Shown one piece after another: positions 1-9,420 of a stretch of DNA of 64,000 bases. How positions within the stretch are numbered: the first letter of the stretch is position 1; each line of letters begins with the position of its first letter. The stretch spans positions 20,031 through 84,030 of the forward strand of contig JAEYKW010000033.1 of assembly GCA_023408075.1 (NCBI GenBank), given 5' to 3'. The position numbers and the translations under genes were made by a program. Below the pieces are notes generated by a model. The model saw only the letters and a list, made by a program, of their open reading frames with translations. It was not told where the DNA came from and searched no databases. The stretch comes from Bacillota bacterium. Its GTDB lineage: Bacteria; Bacillota; Clostridia; Christensenellales; SZUA-584.

Positions 1-697
1 AAACATCCGGGTTCAGCTCTTCCAATAAACCGTCAGGGAATTGGCCGTCTGCCAGCTGCGTAATTTCACCTTCAATCAATCCTTTGTTTTCTTCCGAGAG
101 GCCAAAGGAAATCGTGAAGCCGATCATTTGAGTCATGATGGCTGCGGCGCTTTTATATGCGTTGAATTTCACGTATTGCGCGTACTGCGAGGGCATGTTG
201 GTTGTGGTGATAGGGGTCAATACCAGCAAACGTTCGCAAAACTTGACATAATCAAAACGGCTCGCCATATTGTTGATGGCGCAGGTGCCAAGGGCCCCGT
301 CATAATCGCCCGATTTTAAGTAACCGACAAAGCTTTCAATCGCAGCCTCGGGGGTGGCAAAGCTTTGAGAAGCGAAAGCGGCGGATGAGGCAGCGGCTGT
401 GAAAGGCAGTATGCCGACAAACGTCAGCACGAGCACAACGGCGAGCACCACGGAAATAACGGCAAAGATCAACGCGGGGGTGTTTTTCCTTGCCTGTTTT
501 GCGGCGGTGCCAAACGCCTGTGAAGGCTGCGGCGTGTACACAGGGGTTGATTCTGGTACAAAGGGAGAGGCCGCCGGAGCTGGCTGTATGACGGGCGCTG
601 ACGGAGCAGCAGCCGGTTGATCAGCAAGAGATGATCCGCAGTTGGAGCAAAAAGCGCTGTTGTCAGGAATCTGTTTTCCGCATTTTCTACAAAACAT
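1..697 (-). CDS. zinc-ribbon membrane-anchored protein, C-terminally cut by window edge
   Basis: Reading the minus strand from an ATG at 697 gives an open frame that runs off the window edge. It begins with a zinc-ribbon (MFCRKCGKQIPD, then CSNCG about 14 residues later), continues into a Pro/Ala-rich linker (about residues 30-65) and one hydrophobic membrane segment (about 75-100). A soluble, probably extracytoplasmic region follows, containing a motif-like stretch ATPEAAIESFVGYLKSGDYDGA that resembles the DUF4878/NTF2-like lipoprotein domains. The start is supported by AAAGGAGA about 8 bases upstream. This architecture, an N-terminal zinc ribbon plus one TM plus an NTF2-like domain, is common in Clostridia and of unknown function. 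The C-terminus is missing. Confidence 0.8.
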   Translation of the reverse strand, partial: MFCRKCGKQIPDNSAFCSNCGSSLADQPAAAPSAPVIQPAPAASPFVPESTPVYTPQPSQAFGTAAKQARKNTPALIFAVISVVLAVVLVLTFVGILPFTAAASSAAFASQSFATPEAAIESFVGYLKSGDYDGALGTCAINNMASRFDYVKFCERLLVLTPITTTNMPSQYAQYVKFNAYKSAAAIMTQMIGFTISFGLSEENKGLIEGEITQLADGQFPDGLLEELNPDV

Positions 698-727
698 AAC
701 CGTCTCCTTTATCGTATTGATGTTAAA

Positions 728-757
728 ATAATATCATAAAAATAAGCATTATGTCAC
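728..757 (-). promoter_or_regulatory. candidate SigA promoter of the zinc-ribbon gene
   Basis: On the minus strand GTGACA (757-752) and TATTAT (733-728) are separated by 18 bases, and the start codon follows about 30 bases downstream. The -10 is good and the -35 moderate. The rest of 758-991 shows no gene I can support. Confidence 0.45.
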
Positions 758-991
758 ACAAATGCACAGTGATAACAAAAAATATAATCATAGATCGAGC
801 TGTCTTCACTGAATTGGCAAAACGCAGAATCCATTTTAAATGTCAATAAATAGACGGACCAGACTTATAAAACAGGAACGTATAGGAATGAGAGAATATG
901 CCAAAATAGATGATACACTTTTGTGATGCAAATTGAGGCTAACATTGCTGTTTTGCAGGGTTAAGATTGAATTAAGGGTTCTGCGTGTGGG

Positions 992-1020
992 TTGTGTAAA
1001 AATCGGCTGTATAGTATAGT
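992..1020 (+). promoter_or_regulatory. candidate SigA promoter of the methyltransferase gene
   Basis: TTGTGT (992-997) and TATAGT (1015-1020) with a 17-base spacer, placed just upstream of the ribosome binding site GGAGG at about 1041. Confidence 0.45.
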
Positions 1021-1050
1021 ATTTGAAAACCGTGCAAACCGGAGGTTTTT

Positions 1051-1776
1051 TTGAACGCATACACGATTCTCGCCAAGGCGTACAACGAACTCATGACGGA
1101 CGTGGATTACGACGCATGGACGGCCTATATCCATAGCCTGCTGGGTAAAGAAGGCGCGCGCATCTATGAAACGGCGTGCGGCACAGGCAGCATATCATGC
1201 CGGCTGTATGGCCTCGGGCACGATGTGGTGGCTTCGGACGTTTCTGCCGATATGCTGAGGGAAGCCGCACAGACCGCGCGAGAAACCGGATGCGACATCA
1301 CGTTCGTGCAGCAGGACATGCGCAGCTTTGAAGCGGGAAAAAAGGCCGACGCGGTGGTCAGCGCGTGCGACGGTGCGAATTATATCGATGAACAGGGGTT
1401 TAAAGAGTTTGCCGACTGCGCGTACCGCGCGCTCAAAAACGGCGGTCTGCTGCTTTTTGATATCAGCACGCAAGCCAAGCTTTTGTCAATGGACGGACAA
1501 ATCTATTTTGACGATTCGGACGATGTGACATGCATATGGAAAAATGCATTTAACGCGCAAAGCGGCACATTGGCGATGGATATAACGCTCTTTATTAAGA
1601 AAGGCAGCTTGTTTGAGCGGTTCAGCGAGACGCATGTGCAGTATGCGCATGATATTGAAAGGGTGCGCCTCCTATTGGAACAGGCCGGTTTCAGTGATGT
1701 TCACGCCTATGAGTTTTTAACAAGAGATCCGTGCCCGGATACGGCACAGCGTGCGCAGTTTGTTTGCCGCAAATAA
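1051..1776 (+). CDS. class I SAM-dependent methyltransferase
   Basis: A 241-residue soluble protein with a Rossmann methyltransferase fold. Motif I is ETACGTGSIS (about residues 40-49), followed by the acidic end of beta-2 (VVASDVSADML) and a motif IV region (VVSACDGANYI). This arrangement is typical of small Methyltransf_25/11 proteins, usually adjacent to a helical substrate cap. The start is TTG at 1051, chosen because GGAGG lies about 8 bases upstream and no ATG gives better spacing. The substrate cannot be told from sequence. It stands alone, ahead of the TPR operon. Confidence 0.8.
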   Translation: MNAYTILAKAYNELMTDVDYDAWTAYIHSLLGKEGARIYETACGTGSISCRLYGLGHDVVASDVSADMLREAAQTARETGCDITFVQQDMRSFEAGKKADAVVSACDGANYIDEQGFKEFADCAYRALKNGGLLLFDISTQAKLLSMDGQIYFDDSDDVTCIWKNAFNAQSGTLAMDITLFIKKGSLFERFSETHVQYAHDIERVRLLLEQAGFSDVHAYEFLTRDPCPDTAQRAQFVCRK

Positions 1777-1828
1777 CGACATAGGCATTCTGGCGTGGGA
1801 TATGGTATAATAGCATGGAGGAGATCAA

Positions 1829-3523
1829 ATGAAGGACAACAAGAACAACAAAATACTCAGCTTTCATCAGCCGGCAGAGTTTTATATAAAAAAGGCGGAG
1901 AAGCACATCGACGCGGGGAATTTCCTCGAAGCACTCGCGCTTTACCGCTGTGTGCTGGGCATGGAACCCGAAAACGTGGATTATCTCTTGAGCATTGCGC
2001 AGATCTATTCGGAAATGGGACTGTATGCCGAGTCTAATGATGTGCTGCTGAAAATCGCAAAATACGGAAACACACCCACCGAGTGTCTGTTTGCGCTCGG
2101 GTGCAACTATATGGGCCTTAAAAACTACGAGCTTGCGGACGAAGCGTTTGAGCAGTATCTCGCGGTCGATCCGGACGGCGAATATGCCGAGGATATCGAC
2201 GAGCTTTTCGATATCATGGATGAGGAAGACTACGAGGATGAAGGCGCTCTTCACGATATCAGCCGCCGGATGATGTATGAACAAGCCTTTGAAGGCAAGC
2301 AGTTCCTCGACAAAGGCGACTATAAAAGCGCGATTTTGCATCTGGAAAAGGTGGTCGCGCGCGATGAAACGATGACGAGCGCGATGAACAATCTGGCGCT
2401 TGCGTATTTTTTCGAAGGGCGAAAATCCGAAGCGGTGGCGCTGAGCAAGCGTGTGCTGAATACGCAGCCGCTCAACCTGCACGCGTGCTGCAATCTCGCG
2501 CTGTTTTATTCGGATATGAACGACCACGCGAACGCGGCCGTTTACCTGCAAAAGCTCGACAGCCTCGGGGAGACGGAACCGGAGGATATGCACAAAATCG
2601 CGCTGACATACTGCGAACTGGGATACCATCAGAAAGCCTATCAGATGTTTTTAAAAATCGTATCGTTTCAGCCGTACGATTTGCGAATACTGCATTTTTG
2701 CGGCCTCGCCGCGTTCAACAGCGGCATGTATGCCGAAGCGCTTTCTAGCTTTTTGAAGATACTCAAGATTGACCCGAACAACAGCCTTGCGCATTATTAC
2801 AAAGCGCTTTGCGAACAGGCGAAGACAAACGGGGCAGCGAAGGAGCTTGAATATGTGTATCAGGTGCAGTTTGACGAGATCAAGCGCCGCATCGGTTACC
2901 TCAACGAGTGCCTGAAGCAAAAAAACGGCAGCCTCAAAGACAAATGGGAGAGCGACGAGTTCTTTAAGTCGATCATATTCTGGGGACTGCATTACGGCGA
3001 CGAATATATTAAAAAGATCGTACTTGAGATCATGAGCATGTTTTCGGACACGAGGGTGGAAGAGATTTTCCGGGACTTTCTGCTTAAAAGTGCCGAGACG
3101 GATGAAATCAAGAACGACGTCTTTATGTACCTTAAAAAAATGGGCGCCAAGGAACCGTATGTGGCGTATATCAAAGGCTCGATTGCGGAAGTGCGCGTCG
3201 GGACCGTGTCCGAAGATTTGAAGACGCTGCCGCGGCGCTATGCCGATGCGCTGACCAGCTTTATCGGCCACACACGCCCGCGCTATAACGACGAATTCGT
3301 CACGTTTGGCGTGGAACTCATGCTGTCGGTTGTCAAGGCGCGCAAGGATGACGGCAAATGGATCCGTTCATTCGACGCATTCGCAGCGGCGCTCGAGCTT
3401 CGCACCTGCGAATTAAAAAAGGAATATGAAATTCCGACAAAAGCCGAGTTTGTGGAAATTTACAGTATATCTGCGATGACGCTGAACAAGTATTACCATA
3501 TGCTTTTCGGCGGCAAAGAATAA
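1829..3523 (+). CDS. tetratricopeptide repeat protein
   Basis: A 564-residue soluble protein without signal peptide. The N-terminal two thirds (about residues 15-340) hold successive TPR-like helical pairs with the usual A/G/Y/P spacing (for example AEKHIDAGNFLEALALYR, GDYKSAILHLEKVVARDE, GMYAEALSSFLKILKIDP). The C-terminal 200 residues are helical and unrecognised. TPR scaffolds mediate protein-protein contacts; no partner is evident. It starts with ATG after a GGAGGAGA ribosome site and is followed 12 bases later by the next gene, so it leads a four-gene operon with two further cytoplasmic proteins and an rRNA methyltransferase. Confidence 0.8.
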   Translation: MKDNKNNKILSFHQPAEFYIKKAEKHIDAGNFLEALALYRCVLGMEPENVDYLLSIAQIYSEMGLYAESNDVLLKIAKYGNTPTECLFALGCNYMGLKNYELADEAFEQYLAVDPDGEYAEDIDELFDIMDEEDYEDEGALHDISRRMMYEQAFEGKQFLDKGDYKSAILHLEKVVARDETMTSAMNNLALAYFFEGRKSEAVALSKRVLNTQPLNLHACCNLALFYSDMNDHANAAVYLQKLDSLGETEPEDMHKIALTYCELGYHQKAYQMFLKIVSFQPYDLRILHFCGLAAFNSGMYAEALSSFLKILKIDPNNSLAHYYKALCEQAKTNGAAKELEYVYQVQFDEIKRRIGYLNECLKQKNGSLKDKWESDEFFKSIIFWGLHYGDEYIKKIVLEIMSMFSDTRVEEIFRDFLLKSAETDEIKNDVFMYLKKMGAKEPYVAYIKGSIAEVRVGTVSEDLKTLPRRYADALTSFIGHTRPRYNDEFVTFGVELMLSVVKARKDDGKWIRSFDAFAAALELRTCELKKEYEIPTKAEFVEIYSISAMTLNKYYHMLFGGKE

Positions 3524-3535
3524 GGTGAACGTGCG

Positions 3536-4360
3536 ATGCTGATCGATTTTGAACAACAGTTTTCCGAATATCTGCACCAATATCTTCACAGCAGCGGCCT
3601 CAGTGAAGATGAGATGGAGGAACAGGCGCCTGAGCTTTATCTGGACTGGCTCAGCAGCCCGAAGGACTGGCTTGACGGCCAAACGCCCAACGGCTATTTT
3701 GAGGCGATGGACCCGGGGCAGCTTGTGGCTGAGCTGGGCCGTTATCTGCTTTCCGGACTGTCGGTTCCGGGGCCGCTTCTGAACGGCATTGCCGACAGTT
3801 GCGAGGCGACGCATCCGCTGCTGATTTCGCTGATGCAGAACTATGAAGGCAGCAAGAGCGACGAAATAAGAACGGCGGTGGCCAAGCTCATCGAGGAAAT
3901 GGATATGCCGCGCCCGTTTGCATATTATATTGACGTGGTGTCGGCAGCAGCGGAGCCGAGCGATTTCTCCGAAGCCTGCGTGGAGGAACTCAAAAGCGCA
4001 GGACAGGATTATATTGATAAAGTCATTTTGGCGTACGAGTCGGCGTCGTCGGTGTACGCGGCTGACTGTTTGCTCGACATTCTTGCGGATATGCCGTTTG
4101 ACGAGCGCTCGTATGATCTGGCTCTCGAAAAATTCCTGTACAGCGGCACCGGCAAGGCGTTTTACGCGAGCTGCCTTGGCAAGCTGGGCTGCGAAAAAGC
4201 GCTGCCGTATCTCGAAGAAGCGCTGCGGCAGGACGACCTCAAATATTTTGATTATGTCAGCATCAAAAATGCTGTGGAAGCCCTCGGCGGCGAGGTGATG
4301 ATCGACCGCGATTTTTCGGGCGATAAAGACTACGAATCTCTGATCGGTATGGAGGAATAA
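3536..4360 (+). CDS. hypothetical HEAT-like helical protein
   Basis: A 274-residue acidic, soluble, all-helical protein that I do not recognise. The C-terminal half looks like loosely conserved HEAT or armadillo-type helical repeats (for example around ALPYLEEALRQDD). The gene starts 12 bases after the TPR gene and its stop codon abuts the GTG of the HD gene (4358-4360 against 4361), so it is translationally coupled in the same operon. A scaffold role next to the TPR protein is only a guess from shape and context. Confidence 0.65.
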   Translation: MLIDFEQQFSEYLHQYLHSSGLSEDEMEEQAPELYLDWLSSPKDWLDGQTPNGYFEAMDPGQLVAELGRYLLSGLSVPGPLLNGIADSCEATHPLLISLMQNYEGSKSDEIRTAVAKLIEEMDMPRPFAYYIDVVSAAAEPSDFSEACVEELKSAGQDYIDKVILAYESASSVYAADCLLDILADMPFDERSYDLALEKFLYSGTGKAFYASCLGKLGCEKALPYLEEALRQDDLKYFDYVSIKNAVEALGGEVMIDRDFSGDKDYESLIGMEE

Positions 4361-5035
4361 GTGATCACATTAGCACAGATTAAGCAAAACGACAAAATAC
4401 AGGTGCTTGTGGAGCATGCGAATAAAGTTCTGGAAGTCATGGGATATACCGATCACGGCCCGCGCCATGTCGGCTATGTGAGCCGCATCGCGGGTGATAT
4501 ACTCGAGAAGCTCGGCAAAAGCGAACGGTGCGTGGAGCTTGCGAAAATCGCGGGTTGGGTGCACGACGTCGGGAACATGGTGAACAGAAAGCAGCACGGC
4601 CTCAACGGCGCGACGCTGCTTTTCCCCATACTTTGCGAAATGGGTATGGATATTTCCGAAGCCTGCGACATCTGCTCGGCGGTGGGGTCGCACGAAGAGG
4701 AATCGGGCCTTCCCGTCAGCGATATTTCAGCGGCACTGATCATTGCGGACAAGGTGGATGCGCACCGCGCGCGCGTGAGAAGCAAGCAGTTTTTGCCCAC
4801 GGACATTCACGACCGCGTCAATTATTCAATTCGCTCGACAAGCATGACAGTAAAAGACGGTACCATCGCAATGGACTACACAATGAACAGCGATGCGTCG
4901 CCGATGGAATTTTTGAGCATTTATTTAACGCGTATGCAGATGTGCGAAAAGAGCGCACGTTTTCTCGGGTGCAATTTTGCGCTGCATATCAACGGCGTTA
5001 AACTCAACAGGTGGGAAGAGACGAATGGCATATAA
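4361..5035 (+). CDS. HD-domain metal-dependent phosphohydrolase
   Basis: A 224-residue HD-superfamily protein. The metal-binding pattern is visible: H in DHGPRHVGYV (about residue 31), the HD pair in GWVHDVGN (about 67-68), a further H in GSHEEESG, and a late D in IIADKVDAHRAR. These proteins hydrolyse phosphoesters such as nucleotides; the substrate is unknown. Start GTG at 4361 follows directly on the previous stop, with GGAGG just upstream. Its end overlaps the next gene's start by 11 bases, typical of coupled translation. Confidence 0.8.
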   Translation: MITLAQIKQNDKIQVLVEHANKVLEVMGYTDHGPRHVGYVSRIAGDILEKLGKSERCVELAKIAGWVHDVGNMVNRKQHGLNGATLLFPILCEMGMDISEACDICSAVGSHEEESGLPVSDISAALIIADKVDAHRARVRSKQFLPTDIHDRVNYSIRSTSMTVKDGTIAMDYTMNSDASPMEFLSIYLTRMQMCEKSARFLGCNFALHINGVKLNRWEETNGI

Positions 5036-6104
5036 CTGCTTTGCTTCGTGCGCTTTCGGCCTTGAATCCCTTGTGTCCACAGAACTGAAAAAACTCAAAC
5101 TGGGCGGCGTGAGCGCGCGCGACGCGCGCGTTTATTTTGATGCCGATGAAACCGGCATCGCGGCTGCGAACCTCTGGCTGCGCACCGCGGACAGGGTGTT
5201 TATTGAGCTCGGCACATTTGAAGCGACGACGTTTGACATGCTGTTTGAGGGTGTGCGTGCGCTGCCGCTCGACGAGTTTATCCCAAAGGACGCCGAATTT
5301 CCCGTCAATGCCGATTCGGTGGGCAGCACACTGTTCAGCGTGTCGGACATCCAGTCGGTCAGCAAGAAAGCGGCGGTCACAAGGCTCATGGCGGCGCACC
5401 GGGTTTCCGTGCTGCCCGAGACGGGGGACCGCTACGATATTCATGTGAAAATACTGCGCAACCGGGTTTCGGTGTGTCTCAATACGAGCGGGATGGGGCT
5501 GAACCGGCGCGGATACCGCGCCGCCAACGTGGCCGCGCCGATACGCGAGACGCTCGCGGCGGGGCTTGTGATGCTGTCCGGCTGGGACGGCGGCGAACTT
5601 GCCGACCCGATGTGCGGCTCGGGCACCATCGCGATAGAAGCGGCCATGCTCGGGGCGAACATTGCGCCCGGTTTGCACCGTGCGTTCGACGCGCAAAACT
5701 GGCCGCGCTTTAAAAAACCGTGGATCACGGCGAGGGATGAGGCGGCATCGAGGAGAACCCAAATGCCCGTTATATTCGCGTCGGATATCGATAAGAAGGC
5801 GCTGAGCGCGGCGGGCAAGAATGCCGAGGCGGCAGGGGTGAATATCAAGTTCTTTCATGCGGATGTGAGGAATTTCTCCCGCGCGTGCCCCGTGCTGACC
5901 AATCCGCCGTATGCGGTGCGGCTCGGCGAGCGCAATGAGGTGCACAGGCTCTACGGCGAGATGGGGAAGGCGTTTGCAAGCACACCCAAGAAATCCATTA
6001 TCACGGCGGATGACGATTTCGAGCGGTACTTCGGCAAACGCGCCACAAAGAAGCGCAAGCTCTATAACGGCAACATACGGTGCAACGTCTATCAGTATTT
6101 TTGA
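5025..6104 (+). CDS. THUMP-domain class I rRNA/tRNA methyltransferase (RlmL/YpsC-like)
   Basis: A 359-residue RNA methyltransferase. The N-terminal part (about residues 1-165) is a ferredoxin-like plus THUMP RNA-binding module, with the family signature near GMGLNRRGYR. The C-terminal SAM domain has ADPMCGSGTIAIEAA and the catalytic NPPYAVRLGER, the NPPY motif of amino-group (N2-guanine) methyltransferases. Related proteins modify 23S rRNA G2445. The ATG at 5025 is preferred over an in-frame start at 4977 because conserved sequence begins there and a GGGAAGAG ribosome site precedes it. Last gene of the operon starting at 1829. Confidence 0.85.
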   Translation: MAYNCFASCAFGLESLVSTELKKLKLGGVSARDARVYFDADETGIAAANLWLRTADRVFIELGTFEATTFDMLFEGVRALPLDEFIPKDAEFPVNADSVGSTLFSVSDIQSVSKKAAVTRLMAAHRVSVLPETGDRYDIHVKILRNRVSVCLNTSGMGLNRRGYRAANVAAPIRETLAAGLVMLSGWDGGELADPMCGSGTIAIEAAMLGANIAPGLHRAFDAQNWPRFKKPWITARDEAASRRTQMPVIFASDIDKKALSAAGKNAEAAGVNIKFFHADVRNFSRACPVLTNPPYAVRLGERNEVHRLYGEMGKAFASTPKKSIITADDDFERYFGKRATKKRKLYNGNIRCNVYQYF

Positions 6105-6121
6105 CGGAAGTTAAAGAATTG

Positions 6122-7237
6122 TTACTCGTTCACTTGGTCTTTAGTATTTAAAGCAGTAGCAGCTACAGATTGTTCTTCTTCATCGCTTTTTTCGCCTATC
6201 GTCATTGTAAAGCCCGTATAAGCATCAAGCCAACTTGTTGCAATAATTGAAATAGTGGTTTTATCATCATTTTGAGTTACGGAATATCTTGAAGCCTGAT
6301 CGAAAATTGCATGTTCTTTAATTACAAGATTATCATGACAGTTTAGTGAAAAAATTATGCCGTCGCATGGCGTTAATGATGCCCAGTGGAAGCTTTTCCA
6401 ATGGTCGAAACCAGATTCGAAAATCTTCCTCTTTATTGTCAGATATTGATGAATAAAATATTTCTCTGGTATTTCTATTTCATATTTTTTATAGTTAATA
6501 CCAGCATTGGTATGAGTAGTAAAACGATCGTTAAATTCTATGAGAAGTGGTGAACCATCTGGAGCAATTATTTGAATATCAGAAACATATGAATCTTCAT
6601 TTTCAAAAATGGTTACAATGGGTTGATATCTGTTATTAATTTTATAGAATCTATTTGTTGAAGATCCTGAAACAACAACACGCCCATCCTTTTTAAAAGC
6701 TTCAGCAATAGTTACTAAGTTAGTTTTTATATTTGTATTAAACATATTCATACTTTCATTTAGCTTCTTCTGAAAAAAATCGTATATGTTTGTTTGCTGT
6801 CTGATTTGATCGTCAGAAGGTTGTAATATCATTTCCAAGGCTTTTCGTTTGTCATCTAAACTTAATCGCTTTAAAAAGGTCTTCGATACAACGACATTCG
6901 ACAATAATGAAGATACAAATGAAACAAAACTTTGAGAGTTCCTTGAAAAATCAAAAACACCTGCTATAAGCAATGCGATGCCTACAGTTTTTAATAAATT
7001 AGCAATTATTTGAACAATGGAAAAAAGTAGACTAATTTGGATTAAGTAAAGGAAGCATTCAGTGATAAGAGCAATAAGTATTAGAACTGTACCATAGATT
7101 GTCCATTTCCCAAAGAATAAACGCCATCTTCTTTTACACAGACTACAATCAGGTATATCAGAAGTGGTTTCTGTTGCGCTTTCATGTAGATTTGTGCGTG
7201 TGTTTAGATTATCTTCTACCGCTTTTTTTTTACTCAT
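6122..7237 (-). CDS. unrecognised two-TM protein in an AT-rich insert
   Basis: A 371-residue protein that I cannot assign. It has a charged cytoplasmic N-terminus with a CSLCKRR pair of cysteines, two hydrophobic membrane helices (about residues 48-70 and 75-98), a helical linker (about 100-180), and a C-terminal soluble domain of about 170 residues that looks beta-rich. Base composition is strikingly AT-rich compared with both flanking genes, and the 250 bases upstream are AT-rich too, which suggests horizontal acquisition. The two-TM plus beta-rich plan superficially recalls membrane effectors of defence systems, but no nucleotidyltransferase or other partner is adjacent. Oriented against its neighbours, it probably has its own promoter. 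Confidence 0.7.
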   Translation of the reverse strand: MSKKKAVEDNLNTRTNLHESATETTSDIPDCSLCKRRWRLFFGKWTIYGTVLILIALITECFLYLIQISLLFSIVQIIANLLKTVGIALLIAGVFDFSRNSQSFVSFVSSLLSNVVVSKTFLKRLSLDDKRKALEMILQPSDDQIRQQTNIYDFFQKKLNESMNMFNTNIKTNLVTIAEAFKKDGRVVVSGSSTNRFYKINNRYQPIVTIFENEDSYVSDIQIIAPDGSPLLIEFNDRFTTHTNAGINYKKYEIEIPEKYFIHQYLTIKRKIFESGFDHWKSFHWASLTPCDGIIFSLNCHDNLVIKEHAIFDQASRYSVTQNDDKTTISIIATSWLDAYTGFTMTIGEKSDEEEQSVAATALNTKDQVNE

Positions 7238-7487
7238 AACCCACCTCTTGTAAATAATTATATATATAGCATAATAATCTAAAACAATAAATATCGCAAC
7301 CAGAAGAAGAGTAAGAATTAAACATTTTTGCGTACTGATTTTATCTAGAAATTTTTTAAATCTAAAACTATAGTATAGTATTGTATAATAATCATTTTAC
7401 AATCCTAAAATCCATCTTTGCTGGTCAAATCCTTTTTCCTGTGTTATCATAAACCGGCAATTTAAATGAGGAGACAATTAATAATCA

Positions 7488-9107
7488 ATGATCAGTGCAC
7501 AAGGGGTATCCCTTCAATACGGCGGCCGGGCGCTTTTTAAAAATGTCAGTGTTCAGTTCTCAGCGGGCAACTGCTACGGGCTGATCGGCGCAAACGGCAC
7601 CGGGAAATCTACGTTTCTCAAAATACTTTCGGGTGATCTGGAACCCAACAATGGCGATGTGTCCGTCACGCCCGGCGAGCGTATCGCCGTGCTGCGGCAG
7701 GACCACTTCGCGTTTGACGAGTTCACGGTGCTCGAAACGGTGATCATGGGGCACAAGCGGCTGCATGAAATCATAAAGGAGAAGGACGCGCTGTACGCCA
7801 AAGAGGATTTCAACGATGACGACGGCCTAAAGCTGGCCGAACTCGAAGGCGAATTCTCGGAGATGGACGGCTGGGACGCCGAATCGAACGCGGAGATACT
7901 GCTGAACGGCCTCGGCGTGACGGGCGAATACCATGAGATGAAAATGGCGGAGCTCGACGGTCCGCGCAAGGTGAAGGTGCTGCTCGCGCAGGCGCTGTTT
8001 GCCAAACCCGAAAACCTGCTGCTCGACGAGCCGACCAACAACTTAGACCTTCATGCGATCACATGGCTCGAGAACTTCCTCATGGATTTTCCGAACACCG
8101 TGATTGTGGTGTCGCACGACCGCCACTTCCTAAACAAGGTGTGCACACATATCGTGGATATCGATTACGGCAAGATTCAGATGTACGTGGGCAACTACGA
8201 TTTCTGGTATGAGTATACGCAGCTTGCCGCGCGCCAGCTGAAGGATGAGCGCAAGCGCACAGAGCAGAAGGTGAAGGAGCTCGAGGAATTCATACGGCGG
8301 TTCAGCGCCAATGCTTCTAAATCCAAGCAGGCAACATCGCGCAAAAAGATGCTCGACAATTTGCAAATGGACAACTTCGCGCCGTCGTCACGCCGCTATC
8401 CGTTTGTGCATTTCAAGCCCAACCGCGAGGTCGGCAACGATATACTCGCTGTGAACGGCATCAGCAAAACGATCGGCGGGCGCAAGGTGCTCGACAATGT
8501 GAGCTTCATCGTGCAGCCCGGCGACAAAATCGCGTTTGCGGGCAAGGACGAGGTCGCACGCACGACGCTGTTCCAGATTATCACGGGAGAGATGGAGCCC
8601 GACGAAGGCTCGTATAAATGGGGTGTGACCACGACTCAGGCATACCTGCCCGCCGATAACTCGGTGTATTTTGACGGCGTGGACTTATCGCTCGTGGACT
8701 GGATGCGCCAGTTTTCCGAAGATAAATACGAAGCGACGGTGCGCGGCTGGCTCGGGCGCATGCTGTTCTCGGGTGAAGAAGCGATGAAACAGGCCAAGGT
8801 GCTCTCGGGCGGCGAGAAAGTGCGCTGCATGCTCGCGAAAATGATGCTGTCGGGCGCGAATGTGCTGATTATGGATGAGCCGACCAACCATCTCGATCTT
8901 GAAGCGATCACCGCGCTCAACGAAGGCATGACGGAATTCAAGAGCGTGATGCTGTTCACCTCGCACGACCATCAGATTATGCAGACGGTATCCAACCGCG
9001 TGATCGAAATACTGCCCGGATTCCTGATCGACCGGCGCGAGAGCTTCGATGAATACATCGAAAACCCCGAGGTGGAGGCGCTGCGCGCGCAATATCAGGC
9101 GGAATAG
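7488..9107 (+). CDS. ykpA: ABC-F family ATPase (YkpA/YbiT type)
   Basis: A 539-residue duplicated ABC ATPase without membrane domain, the pattern of ABC-F translation factors acting at the ribosome. The first domain has Walker A GANGTGKST and Walker B LLLDEPTNNLD. An inter-domain linker with SKSKQATSRKK follows (about residues 270-290), then a second domain with signature LSGGEKVR and Walker B IMDEPTNHLD. The second Walker A is degenerate (AGKDEVARTT, no P-loop lysine) and the first signature reads ELDGPRK; both departures are typical of the YkpA/YbiT subgroup, not damage. Stands alone, followed by a terminator. Confidence 0.9.
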   Translation: MISAQGVSLQYGGRALFKNVSVQFSAGNCYGLIGANGTGKSTFLKILSGDLEPNNGDVSVTPGERIAVLRQDHFAFDEFTVLETVIMGHKRLHEIIKEKDALYAKEDFNDDDGLKLAELEGEFSEMDGWDAESNAEILLNGLGVTGEYHEMKMAELDGPRKVKVLLAQALFAKPENLLLDEPTNNLDLHAITWLENFLMDFPNTVIVVSHDRHFLNKVCTHIVDIDYGKIQMYVGNYDFWYEYTQLAARQLKDERKRTEQKVKELEEFIRRFSANASKSKQATSRKKMLDNLQMDNFAPSSRRYPFVHFKPNREVGNDILAVNGISKTIGGRKVLDNVSFIVQPGDKIAFAGKDEVARTTLFQIITGEMEPDEGSYKWGVTTTQAYLPADNSVYFDGVDLSLVDWMRQFSEDKYEATVRGWLGRMLFSGEEAMKQAKVLSGGEKVRCMLAKMMLSGANVLIMDEPTNHLDLEAITALNEGMTEFKSVMLFTSHDHQIMQTVSNRVIEILPGFLIDRRESFDEYIENPEVEALRAQYQAE

Positions 9108-9129
9108 CAAAGGTTAATTCGAATATCAG

Positions 9130-9163
9130 GGGGAACAGCGCTCAGTGTGTTGTTCCTTTTTCT
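9130..9163 (+). terminator. terminator after ykpA-like gene
   Basis: GGAACA (9132-9137) pairs with TGTTCC (9151-9156), followed by TTTTTCT. A modest stem, but directly downstream of the stop codon. Confidence 0.5.
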
Positions 9164-9164
9164 G

Positions 9165-9385
9165 TTGCAAACAAAAAGCCTTCAATCTCAAGGTAGCGCA
9201 GATTGTGAGGGATGAGGTTTGAGTGATTCCCAACATCTCGTCTGCCGCCTGCTGGCAACAGATTATGCCGTCGATAGCGCCTTTACAACCTCCCGATCAA
9301 CCTCGATAGGGCAGCCATCAGAGGAAACCGCAATATCAGTTTTTAAATAATGCGGGAATCGAGTTAGGATGTTGATGCAGTTCAC
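9165..9385 (-). pseudogene. possible frameshifted gene remnant
   Basis: On the minus strand a protein-like frame from GTG at 9385 reads through HYLKTDIAVSSDGCPIEVDR to a stop at 9263. Shifting frame near 9275-9290 continues with AIDGIICCQQAADEMLGIT for another 30-odd codons. The two halves join sensibly, so this may be a decayed fragment of a small gene. No ribosome site is seen and I do not recognise the family. Confidence 0.3.
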
Positions 9386-9420
9386 GTGGATATAATACTA
9401 TAAAATGTTTCCAAGCACTA

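Noticed and set aside
1691..2629. 312-codon frame antisense to the TPR gene
   Set aside because: Opposite a better-supported gene; no ribosome site or recognisable motif.
6122..7237. CBASS-type membrane effector
   Set aside because: No cyclase/nucleotidyltransferase or ancillary gene is adjacent and the length exceeds that of the known two-TM beta-barrel effectors.
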